Source: Eutreptiella sp. 'Long Island Sound 2002' (Eukaryota > Euglenozoa > Euglenophyceae > Eutreptiales > Eutreptiaceae). From it: a stretch of 64,000 nt of DNA. Below, one piece after another: positions 1-9,236 of the stretch. The number at the start of each line of letters is the position of its first letter. Positions within the stretch are counted from its first letter, which is position 1. A model generated the notes under the pieces. That model saw only the letters and a list, made by a program, of their open reading frames with translations. It made no database searches and was not told where the DNA came from. Both the position numbers and the translations under genes were made by a program. The stretch is from assembly GCA_964036045.1 (NCBI GenBank), contig OZ038383.1, positions 63,183,725-63,247,724 of the forward strand, read 5' to 3'.

Positions 1-2
1 CC

Positions 3-3000
3 TCAGAAGTCTCGCCAGTCCCGTAGGCGAATCTCCCGTCCATCATGCTGAAGCTTGATGGACTTCCACTGCTTGGCAGCCACCTGCGGAGCGTCCACCC
101 GCTCCTGCTCGTTGAGCCACTTCTTGGCTTCCTTGAGGGTCTTGATTTTCCCCTCCTTGGTCGCCATGAAGTATCCCTCTCCGAGCACTTCCGGCAGGCG
201 GTACCTGAACCGTCTGAAGACATACTTCTCCGCATCAGCGGGATATACCCCCCAATCGTCCAGCTTCTCCAAGAAGCGGTCGAGGTTGGGGGGGTTGCCG
301 TCATACATGGGGGGCTTGATGTCCTTCAAGTCTTCCCACACGGCGGCATCCGCGGCCTTAGAGACCATGAACGCCGGCCGCGAGGTCGACCGAGGTTCCC
401 GTCGGCCTCTCCCACGGACTCCCACGGCCGCCACGTCCATCTCCTCCATGGAATCCCTGTGGCTACGCCGCGGTTCCTCCATGTACGCTGAACCCAGATG
501 TTCACGCCGTACTTCTTCCATGTATGCCTCCTCATCACGGCGCCGGCGGCTGCGTTCAGCGGCCTCCCGTCGTACACCACGCGGCGGGCTGATGTCGAAC
601 TCCTCCAGGTCCAGATCCAGGTCCTCACCTCCGCCGACGTCCCACTCCACGTCTTCTCCGGGGACCTCATCCCTGAGTCCACCATAACGTCCTCCAGCCA
701 TTGGGATTGGTTCCGGGGCTGGTGCCAGGCGTTGGGGGCGTACAGGCGTCCGCGGTGGAGCACGGCGGTTGTGGTAGTCCGAACTGAGCCACTCATCACG
801 CCAATCCTCACTTCCACTGCCGGGCGGCCCGCGCTCGTTGCGGCGGCCGGCGCTGTGGTGAGAGGGGGCGGTGAGAGAGGGGGCACTGGCGCTGGGGCGA
901 CTCCTGGGGGCTCCGCTGGCGGCGTGGGGTCTGTCTGGACCTGGTCCGGGTCCCCAGCTGTCGTCCGACGAGCCAGACTCCAGGGGTGGGTGGTCGCTGC
1001 CGACGCTCCCACGGGCTTCCAGCGCGTCGAGCCTCTGCTGCGGGCCGCTGATGACCTTGTTCAGCGACTTGGTCTCGCCCCTGGCGATGTCGAGCTCTCT
1101 CTGCGCGCGAGCGGCAACCCTAGCGATGCGAGTCATCTCGCCCTTGCCCGTGTCTACCTCGCCTTCTAGGAACTGGACCCTCCTGCGGAGGTAGACAATC
1201 CACCGCCAGGTGGTATCTGGGTCGCCGTTCCCTGGCGGGTCGTCGGGGTCCCCAGGGGGTCCTCCAGGAGGGCCTCCGCCGGGTCCGCCCGGTCCAGGGG
1301 GTCCTCCCCCGCCCGGTGGTCCGCCTCCAGGGGGTCCACTTGGTGGGCGTCCTCCAGGGGGTCCTGATGGTCCTCCGCCAGGGGGTCCCGGTGGGTCTCC
1401 GCCGGGTCGCCTCGGTGGGTCCGAGGATGGGCGCTTCCTCGTGATGCCGAAGTCCATGTCGTCATCCTCGTCCATGTCGCCCCACCTAGGCGTCTCGGTC
1501 TCGGAAGACTCCGAGCTCCGGTAGGGAGGAGGGAGATCCTCATCCTCACCTTCCGGTTCCATGGGGACGTCTCCGCCTCCTCCGCCCGTCCAAGCCACCA
1601 CTTGGCGATGTCGGCGGCCTCGTTCATCCCCCTCGCTGGCGGTGAAGAAGGGGTCACTGTCGTGGGGGTGTCCGCCCGCTGGCCTCCGTGGCCTCTCGGG
1701 GGTCTTCCCCTTACCCTTCCTCCGTCGGTGGGCGGTGGGGCCACTGCTCCCACTGCTGCCCGTGTCGTCCTCGTCCAGCGTCATCTTGGAGGAGGCGTCC
1801 CCTTCGAAAAGCTTTCGAAGGGTCTCCACTCGTGGTCCTCCCGGGGGATTCTCGCGGCGGAGTTTGGCCTCTGCCTCCTCCATTGCGGCAGCTGTGGCTG
1901 CGGCAGCTCGCGCTTCGGCTTCCTCCCGGGCACGAGCCGCTTCGGCTTCCCGGGCCTGCTGCAGCCGAGCCTTGTCCGCTTCCAACGCCGCCAGCTCTGC
2001 CTCCGTCTTGGCCCTCTCCTCAGCGACCTTCCGTCGCGCGGCCTCGATGGCGTCCTTCTTGGCGGCGTCTGCCTGGGCCTTAGCTGTCGCTTCGGTGTGG
2101 GCCCTTTCCTCCGCCTCCTTCTTTGCCCTCTCTTGGGCAAGCGCCTCTTCCAGCGCATTCACCTCGGCCTCCTTGCAGGTAATGGCCTCCTGCGTCAGGC
2201 GGGCTTCCTCGTCGGTTGCCCTGATCCGGGCAGCCACTGCCTCATGGGCGGCCGCAGCCGTGAGACCGGCCGCGATGGCTGCCACGATCGAGGCGTGGTA
2301 GTCCATGCCTCTGCCCCACTCGGTGGCCTCCTCATGGGCGATGCTGACGGCGCCCTCCACGGCAGCGTTCTGCTGCGTGGCCCGTTGCCGGGCAACTCGA
2401 AGGTTGCAGGGCACCCCACAGGTGCGCTCGCAGGCGCGCGCCACATCCCTTTGGTGGGGAGCGACGCTGCCGCTGGAGCTGTCCTGGTCGGCCGGCATCC
2501 TCCCACGGTGGGCCGATACCACGTCGCTGCTGGGGCCTGACTTCCTCAGGAGCAGCGGACGGGCCTTGGCCTCGGTCTGCTTGGCGACTTCCATGAAGTC
2601 ACCAAGGGTGGCGTGGCCGGGGTGGTGACCACCATTGGCCTGTTGGGGGCCGTGGGCTGGGGTTCCGCCCCTGGCGCCTTGGGCGGCTTCAGCGGCCCCG
2701 GATTCCTGGTACTCCCGCCACTTCCTGTCCCGCCTCCTGTCCCCGGCGGAACGCTTCTCCTTCCTAAGAGACGCGCTGCTGCCCTGCAGCCTGCGCTCCT
2801 TCCTCAGCTCCGGGAACTCCTTCTCGATCATGTCCCACATGGAGACGTTGATCGAGGCGCCCGACGGGTACTCGTTGGGGGTCTCGTCCTCCTCGATCCC
2901 GCCGGGGCGCAGCCCTTCGCCGGGCCTGTCCGGGCGGGTCCAGGTCCTCCAGCGCTTGTGGCGTAAGCGGTACTCATACCCTTCTGCCCGCAGCCACTCC

Positions 3001-3182
3001 TCCACTGCCCGCAGGCGGTCCTCGCCCATGTCCTCGCGGAGCTCGAAGCTCCCGGGCATGCCGCCTTCGCACTGGGGATTGCTGTGGCGGTACTGCTGCC
3101 CCCACAGCAACCCACGCAGTAGGCGCGCCGCATGGGGCTGGGGCTGCGGCCAGGTCTTACCCGCCTCGTCCCAGTTTACCAT
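3..3182 (-). CDS. Gag-like protein of a Ty3-type retroelement (element A)
   Basis: A 1059-residue frame starts at ATG 3182 and ends at TGA 5-3. Residues about 300-440 are an Ala/Glu/Lys/Arg-rich stretch that should form a long coiled coil. Residues about 570-640 are a Pro/Gly tract. Residues about 800-930 are acidic and Arg-rich. The last ~100 residues, starting near PPMYDGNPPNLDRFLEKLDD, look like the retrotransposon gag (capsid) domain of Ty3/gypsy elements, which packages element RNA into cytoplasmic particles. The stop falls inside that domain, right after LRDWRDF, so it may be premature; a CGA-to-TGA change would explain it. Pol would lie to the left, outside the window. No zinc knuckle is seen. 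The N-terminal 250 residues are not recognised. The frame differs in sequence from the gag at 11.7-13.9 kb, so this is a separate element. Confidence 0.7.
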   Translation of the reverse strand: MVNWDEAGKTWPQPQPHAARLLRGLLWGQQYRHSNPQCEGGMPGSFELREDMGEDRLRAVEEWLRAEGYEYRLRHKRWRTWTRPDRPGEGLRPGGIEEDETPNEYPSGASINVSMWDMIEKEFPELRKERRLQGSSASLRKEKRSAGDRRRDRKWREYQESGAAEAAQGARGGTPAHGPQQANGGHHPGHATLGDFMEVAKQTEAKARPLLLRKSGPSSDVVSAHRGRMPADQDSSSGSVAPHQRDVARACERTCGVPCNLRVARQRATQQNAAVEGAVSIAHEEATEWGRGMDYHASIVAAIAAGLTAAAAHEAVAARIRATDEEARLTQEAITCKEAEVNALEEALAQERAKKEAEERAHTEATAKAQADAAKKDAIEAARRKVAEERAKTEAELAALEADKARLQQAREAEAARAREEAEARAAAATAAAMEEAEAKLRRENPPGGPRVETLRKLFEGDASSKMTLDEDDTGSSGSSGPTAHRRRKGKGKTPERPRRPAGGHPHDSDPFFTASEGDERGRRHRQVVAWTGGGGGDVPMEPEGEDEDLPPPYRSSESSETETPRWGDMDEDDDMDFGITRKRPSSDPPRRPGGDPPGPPGGGPSGPPGGRPPSGPPGGGPPGGGGPPGPGGPGGGPPGGPPGDPDDPPGNGDPDTTWRWIVYLRRRVQFLEGEVDTGKGEMTRIARVAARAQRELDIARGETKSLNKVISGPQQRLDALEARGSVGSDHPPLESGSSDDSWGPGPGPDRPHAASGAPRSRPSASAPSLTAPSHHSAGRRNERGPPGSGSEDWRDEWLSSDYHNRRAPPRTPVRPQRLAPAPEPIPMAGGRYGGLRDEVPGEDVEWDVGGGEDLDLDLEEFDISPPRGVRREAAERSRRRRDEEAYMEEVRREHLGSAYMEEPRRSHRDSMEEMDVAAVGVRGRGRREPRSTSRPAFMVSKAADAAVWEDLKDIKPPMYDGNPPNLDRFLEKLDDWGVYPADAEKYVFRRFRYRLPEVLGEGYFMATKEGKIKTLKEAKKWLNEQERVDAPQVAAKQWKSIKLQHDGREIRLRDWRDF

Positions 3183-6042
3183 CGGTGCTCTCGATGGGGT
3201 GGTCCTGGGGTGGTTGTTGAGGTGGGTGTTGCAGCACTGGACTGGGAGTGCGGCTGGTGCTGGTCAGCCGGTGGTTGTGGAGGCCGTTGACGCGACTGGG
3301 TGTGCGGCCTTGCTGGTCGGCCGATAGGACTCGCTGATGAGGGAGTCCTGGTCTGTCCACCTCCTTCACGATCGCGCCACGGGACGCTGCCGTGACACGC
3401 ACAAGCAAGCAAGCAGGCAAAGCACTGCGCTCACAGGGGCATCAATACGCTCGTGTCATGTGACAAAGCGTTTCAGGATCCTTGCCACTCTGAAACAAGG
3501 GAACAAAAGTATGTACAGCAACACATCAGGATATGTACACATGGGGTTGAGACTGGACTGGGATGAGTGCATCACAGGACACTAGACACTTAGTCCCAAC
3601 TCATATCCCAATCCCAGGTCCGACCCCCTCAGTGGCTGGTGGGGGCGGGAGCTCAAACACAACCCATGCCCTGCTCAGTCCGGACCCTGAAACCCTGCCA
3701 ATAGGGGAAGTGTCGCGCCCAGCCACAGGCGAGTTTCCGGGTAAACCAAGGTGCTCCAAGGCCAACCGACAGTGGCTGTCCATGCTCCCTTGACGGCAGG
3801 TCCCAACTCCCATCTGAGCCAGAGATATGGCCCCGCCATTATCGCCTAGAAGTTGGTAGCTGAAAATGGGCTGTTTCAGCCCAAACTGATATTAGCTCAA
3901 AAATCTCCAGAATTGACCCCTCGTCCGGACCCGCCAGAGGTAGGGACGAGGCAGCTGACCCTATGCCCTTCGAGTATGAACTCTCTGGAGCCCTCACCCA
4001 ACCTGGTTCCCTCTGAAGTCCTGGAATCAGGGCACCACGGGTTCGTCAAGTGGGGTCATGATGCCAAAATCGCCAAAATTGGCGTCATTCCCACGCGCGG
4101 CTTGCCCGGCCAGGGCAAGGCCAATGGCTCGCAGGATAGGAGGCAGGACCTAGGACTGATATCTGAGTGTACTACTTGGAGTTAGTTCCGGGCTCCTAAT
4201 GGGCATAGAGATATGGGGCCGCCAATTGACCACACGGGGGGGTGGAATTGGGGTCCCAAAAGGGCGTCATTTTGGCTGCTCGAAATAAGCCAAAATTCGG
4301 GGGTGCTCCCAATAGTATATCTCCACGCCGGCTTGGAGATCGGATTGGCCATTCCATACGCCATCCACCAAGAGTCCAACAAAGACTTCCATGCCCTTGG
4401 CCCTCAAAAATCTTCATCCTACTTGGCGTGGTGACAATCCCAATTGGGTCCACAAATGCAAAAAAGGCAAAATTGCCCACACTCACTTTGGGCTAGCGCC
4501 TCAACGAAGGTCGCTCCGCTTCGTCCACGTGGTGTGTGAACCATGGGGACGAATATACATAACACCCATGTCATATATGGTCCATTGGTCCATGCGTCTG
4601 GCGTGCACGGGTGGGCTCAACATAGTGCACGGCGGGCAGAAAATGTGGAAAATTGCTCAAAATGGCCGAGAATGCACCCACTCATGGTTGGGGCAAATGA
4701 GGCACATGCCCGACTTGGACCGGAGTGTGCCATATGATTGGTATCAAGTCATATGTGTCCAACATATCTTTTGGGCGTCGCCCAACTCCTCCTGTTTTGG
4801 GAATGGCAGGGTCGCCAAGTGAGCCCATGATTTGAGATAGTCCCAAATCGCCAACATGGCGGCCACGGTCTGCCAAGCCCAAGAGGAGTTATTCGCCGGG
4901 TCTAAGATATGTTGGGCACCGAAGTATGTACCCCTATGACATACTTGGGTCATGATGTCCATTGAGCGCAACGTTGAGATACAAGGTCACCACTTGACAT
5001 CATGACGGGCAAAAAACAGCAATATTGGCGAAAAAACAGCCAAAAGTGCCTTGAAAGGCGCACAAATATATTATAATATCTTCGGCTTGGATTGGGTAAT
5101 CGACCAATCCTTCTAAACACAATGACTTGACACCAATGACCTTCGATTCCACATATGTGCTCCACTTGGGGCGCTTTGAAAGGTTACAAGGGTTACTTAC
5201 CAAGTGGGCACATGAAAATATGAAAAATTGCAAAACACACACCTTGCTCCCAACGCATCGCTTTGGGATCGCCACACAAGCTTCCCTCCACGGAGGTTAG
5301 GCTTGCAGTTGATCGTGGGGAGTATGGAGAAGGGGCTTGCGCAATCTGAGGTCCATTGGCGGGTTTGGCTTGGAGCGATGGACCCGCCAAATGGGCACGC
5401 AATACAACACATGGCACATACCACATATTGCCCAAAAAGGTAGCTCCCCCCACGATATGTCATGCCCCTCCAAGGGCAAAACTTTGTGTCAATCGCTCAT
5501 AGGAACTCAGGCAGAGTTCCTATGCAACACCAACACTCGCGCGCTACACTCGAAAGTTATCTTCACGCACGCAATATCATGGCCAATGAGTTATAACGCA
5601 AACTCTACCCTCTTGACCATGATCCATTACGCTAGCGCGCACGTCTGGAGACGCAAGGCATGTAAAGCTTTCTAAATTACGTCGGGAGTATTGTGAATAC
5701 ATCCCACGTTTGCTTATTGTCATTCCTCGCAAGCGGCACGAGATATGACGCTCACAAGTGGCCTCACGAATCAACTCTGTTTTGCCCATATCTCTAAGAC
5801 AAATGGAGGGCAAGACAAGAGGAAAGTTGATTCGTGCATACGGAAGCACGTAGGTCCACTCGAAAGAGGTCAAATCAAGTGCGGGGATGTCGAAGTCGAA
5901 AATCCAATTTCGACATCCTGAAAAATTCGGATTAAGATTGCGAGTATAAGATGTGAAAATTGCGGATGCATCAATGCAATTCCTGAAGACTTTAGAGTCT
6001 TCGTCACGATTTGCGCTAAAATATCTGTATATAACAGTTAAA

Positions 6043-6078
6043 CTGGCGGTTACGCTAAAGTCGCGAGCTAACCGCCAG
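6043..6078. repeat. Perfect 10-bp inverted repeat (hairpin)
   Basis: CTGGCGGTTA at 6043-6052 is matched by TAACCGCCAG at 6069-6078, with a 16-nt loop. Function unknown. It lies downstream of the pol frame of element B and could be an RNA structure of its 3' end. Confidence 0.6.
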
Positions 6079-6094
6079 CTGCCAAAAACAGTGA

Positions 6095-6170
6095 ATATCA
6101 GAACGGAAGCGTAAAAATTGACGGAAACAGTATGAAAATAAAACCCTGTTGATTCCTGATGTTCTGATAT
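6095..6170. repeat. 10-bp inverted repeat pair
   Basis: ATATCAGAAC at 6095-6104 and GTTCTGATAT at 6161-6170 are exact reverse complements 56 nt apart. The right arm runs into ATATAAAT, which resembles a TATA box. Nothing shows that it is used. Confidence 0.5.
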
Positions 6171-6755
6171 ATAAATCTCTGCTGGCGGTGCATCGGTTGC
6201 CGATGCGGGGCTTTACGGCACGGAACACGCTCCCGCCGGGCTCGCACCGGGCGTCAACGGGCGCCTTCCGTACATGGGGTTAGTGGACTGGAGACCAGTT
6301 GTATGCCCTACCTTAGCCATGGGGTTCTGGGTACCGCTTCAGTAGGGTGTGTGAGACCTGTAGTGCGTGTGTCACTGTCCCACCCGTTTCCTGCAATTTT
6401 AGCAGGGTTGGTGGGCTGTGGCAGTGGTTAGGTCAGTGTTTTGGCCACTTAGCAAAACGGCGTTTTTAAGCCTTCATAGCTTTTGGCCACCCCTCCCTGT
6501 AGTAGACAGATAGGTAGGGAAAACAATACCTGGATTAGTACGCTCGGTATTCCCCAAAGGTTTTGCGCCAGCACAGAAATTCGGCGCTTAGGGGAGGGGA
6601 GACCCGGGGCGTACCCCGTGGCATCAATAAGCCAACCCTCCAGGTTTAGCAAGCGTGCAGACTTGGGTATAATTAGGACACCACTTCTGCGGCTTGCTCT
6701 CAGGACCTTTGGAATAGCACACTCACACATACGCTTTGGCAGGTAAGGGTAAGGT

Positions 6756-9212
6756 TCAGTCCCTAGCTTTAGTCTTGGAGGCAAGCGTCTCAGCGAGCCT
6801 CAGCAACTCACCAAGGTTGTTCTGGAACAAGTAGTCTACCAGAACTGAGTTTAGGCGTCCGTCAGGTAGAACAAATGCAGAGAAGGGCTCCCAGGTGGCC
6901 TCTTCGACTCCAAACCCTTCCCAGAGGGTGAGGAAGCGCCAACCCTGGCGATAGCGCTGGCGTAGGACAGACTTCACCAGGCAGAAGCCCTCCTTAGCCA
7001 TCTCCTCGGCTTTCATGTCGGGGAGTTCACCTTCAACTTCCATAGGGCTGGCAGCCACTTGTAGGTCCAGAGCGGCGATTTCCTCGTCGTTCAGCTCCGA
7101 ATCCTCCCCACAGAGGTCTTCAGGATCATAGTAGCGCTTCAAGTGTTGAGCAGCGCACATCAGGGTCGGCCCTAGACGGGGAGAACATCGCACGGTGATA
7201 CGGTGTCCATCCACTGATAGAATCTTGTACGACCCGAAGTAGGGGTCATCGCTGGTAGAGCGTGGCCAGGCGGGTAGTCGACTGTGGTGCACCAGCACCC
7301 AGTCCCCCTCTTGGTAGGTGGCCGGTACCCGGTGCTTGTTCTTCTTGTTCCACTGACGCTCCCTGACTCTCTTGAGCATAGCCTTGGCCTTGTCCACCTT
7401 GGGTTGTTGCTCTTGGACCCATTCACCCACAGAAGAATGGGTGTCCTCTGGATAGGGGGCATGTAGGAACCATGCCGGGCGCCCGAGGAATAGCTCATGG
7501 GGCGAGTAGCCAGTAGCAGAACTCTCTTGGGAGTTCATCATCAAGGATATGACGGGGAGTAGTCTCACCCAGTCCCTGGTGCGTTCAGTTTTGCACCATA
7601 TCCTTACATTCTCCTTGAGAACACGGATCTGTCGCTCACATAGGGGGTTGCTCGTGTGAGAGTAGGGAATCCCCGTAGACACCTGGACATTGAGGGATCT
7701 CAGGACCCTCTTGTACGTGCCAGTATTTGAGCGTACTCGTACGTCCTCATCGGAGTTGATCTCCTTGGGCGCCGCATAGACACAAAACCACTCCTCCAGG
7801 AGTATCTTGATAGTCTCCTCCCCGGTAATGTGCTTGGTACATGGGAACACCCTGGTAAACCTGGTCAACCCACAGGTTACCACGAGGGCGAAGTCATAGC
7901 CCCCGAACTTCTGCATCTCCGTGTAGTCCACGTATAGAACACTGTTAGCACAGTGAGGGATGGGCAGGGTCGAGTAGAGACCTCTGTCCCTGATATCCCC
8001 TGGTTTACAGGACCTGCACGGGCACTTGTCCACGATAGGCTGGAGGGTTTTCCGCAGTTGGTCGTCAGTCCACGTAGTGTGGAACCACTGCTTGAACAGC
8101 CTCAGGGTACGGTCAGCACCCACATGACCACTGGACTCATGGGTCCACTTCAGCAGCGCTGGGACTCGGTCACTAGGCACCACGATGCGGTCCCCGTGCC
8201 AGAGGTAGCTCTTGTCCCTCTTCCACTGGTCTCCGTTGACCAGGAGGGGTTCAAGGCGTTTCTCCAGGCGCTTGTAGATATCCCCAAACTCCTTCAGGTA
8301 CTCCGATTGTTGGAGTCCATCCAGGGGGCGTATCATCGTCATGTTGAGGTCCAAGTGGACGTCCATACGGCTGAACGCCTCCTTAGCCAACGCTTCAGAC
8401 CGGGCATCAATCAGGGCGTCGAAGTTGTTGCGGCTGATGTAGTCGGCACACTCGTTCTTCATTCCCTGGATATGGTGTACCGTCAGCCGTAGTTGACTGA
8501 GGTAGGTCCACCAGCGCCGTAGCTTGGCCTTCTCAGGTGGGGGACCCTTCTGGAAACTGTGGACCGGTTCTTGGTCGCACAGCCATACCACAGGGTTACT
8601 CCCCAACGGTCGTGCTTGTGAGGATAGCACCAGCATACCCGCGAGCAATTCCTGCTCATAGGTGGAGTAGTTCCCCCTGGCCTGGTTCCACTTCCAGTTC
8701 CAGTGGCCCAGAGGTACTAGGACCCACTTGTCGTCAGGGTAGCTGTGCTTGAGGGTTCCATCTCGGTTGAGACCTTCCGTCCCCCATTGGGAAATGGCCG
8801 AGTCGAACTCCTCCTTCTCTAGTGCTTGCCATTGGAACAACGTTCCACCACCGCCCACATTGCTGGCGTTGGTCACCACGATAATCTCCCCTTGTGCCCT
8901 AGGCACGCCCAAGCACTTAGCGTTGGCTACTTTGTCTTTGAGCTCGTCCAATGCTTGTTGCTCTTGTGGGCCCCAGCGCCAAGTAGTACTCTTCTTGATC
9001 AAGTCAGTCAGAACGGCGCTGGTATAGGTGAAGTTTTTGATGTGGCGGCGATAGAAGTTGCACGCCCCAATGAAACTGCGTAAATCATGAAGTCCTTTCT
9101 TGGGGTCTTCGTGTCGTACCTTGGCATCCATCAGGGGTTTGGCCTTAGAGGCCGCTGGGGTCCACCACCCATAGCCAACGTCAAACCCCAGGTACTGCAT
9201 GGTCTCCTGCAT
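6756..9212 (-). CDS. pol: Pol C-terminal part: RT thumb, RNase H, integrase, chromodomain
   Basis: This is an 818-residue open stretch from an internal ATG. It continues the RT frame after an in-frame TGA at 9239-9237. It begins in the RT connection (MQYLGF). Next comes RNase H, where the usual TDAS is TNAS (residues about 113-116), then TYEQELLAGM and LCDQEP. The integrase zinc region is H-x4-H...CPCRSC. The D,D,E core is visible as VLYVDYTEM, INSDEDVRVRS and PLCERQIRVLK. Near residues 735-790 a WEGFGVEEATWEPF segment is chromodomain-like and would direct insertion through a chromatin mark. The protein cuts the RNA of RNA-DNA hybrids and integrates the cDNA in the nucleus. The loss of the first RNase H aspartate, plus the stop upstream, argues for a defective copy. 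The end at TGA 6758-6756 looks natural. Confidence 0.85.
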   Translation of the reverse strand: MQETMQYLGFDVGYGWWTPAASKAKPLMDAKVRHEDPKKGLHDLRSFIGACNFYRRHIKNFTYTSAVLTDLIKKSTTWRWGPQEQQALDELKDKVANAKCLGVPRAQGEIIVVTNASNVGGGGTLFQWQALEKEEFDSAISQWGTEGLNRDGTLKHSYPDDKWVLVPLGHWNWKWNQARGNYSTYEQELLAGMLVLSSQARPLGSNPVVWLCDQEPVHSFQKGPPPEKAKLRRWWTYLSQLRLTVHHIQGMKNECADYISRNNFDALIDARSEALAKEAFSRMDVHLDLNMTMIRPLDGLQQSEYLKEFGDIYKRLEKRLEPLLVNGDQWKRDKSYLWHGDRIVVPSDRVPALLKWTHESSGHVGADRTLRLFKQWFHTTWTDDQLRKTLQPIVDKCPCRSCKPGDIRDRGLYSTLPIPHCANSVLYVDYTEMQKFGGYDFALVVTCGLTRFTRVFPCTKHITGEETIKILLEEWFCVYAAPKEINSDEDVRVRSNTGTYKRVLRSLNVQVSTGIPYSHTSNPLCERQIRVLKENVRIWCKTERTRDWVRLLPVISLMMNSQESSATGYSPHELFLGRPAWFLHAPYPEDTHSSVGEWVQEQQPKVDKAKAMLKRVRERQWNKKNKHRVPATYQEGDWVLVHHSRLPAWPRSTSDDPYFGSYKILSVDGHRITVRCSPRLGPTLMCAAQHLKRYYDPEDLCGEDSELNDEEIAALDLQVAASPMEVEGELPDMKAEEMAKEGFCLVKSVLRQRYRQGWRFLTLWEGFGVEEATWEPFSAFVLPDGRLNSVLVDYLFQNNLGELLRLAETLASKTKARD

Positions 9213-9236
9213 GAACTCACACTTCTCCAGCTTGAG

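Larger units (their letters stand above)
3183..6755. other. Gap without recognisable genes between two retroelements
   Basis: Several short frames occur here but none has a recognisable domain or a convincing length. As both flanking elements are on the minus strand, the right part (about 5.9-6.75 kb) should hold the 3' untranslated region and 3' LTR of element B, and the left part the 5' leader or LTR of element A. I could not find matching direct repeats by eye that would define LTRs. Two inverted repeats near 6.04-6.17 kb are listed separately. Confidence 0.5.

Noticed and set aside
5900-6750. LTR of element B
   Set aside because: No matching copy was found upstream of gag (13.9-15 kb) by eye, so LTR borders cannot be supported.
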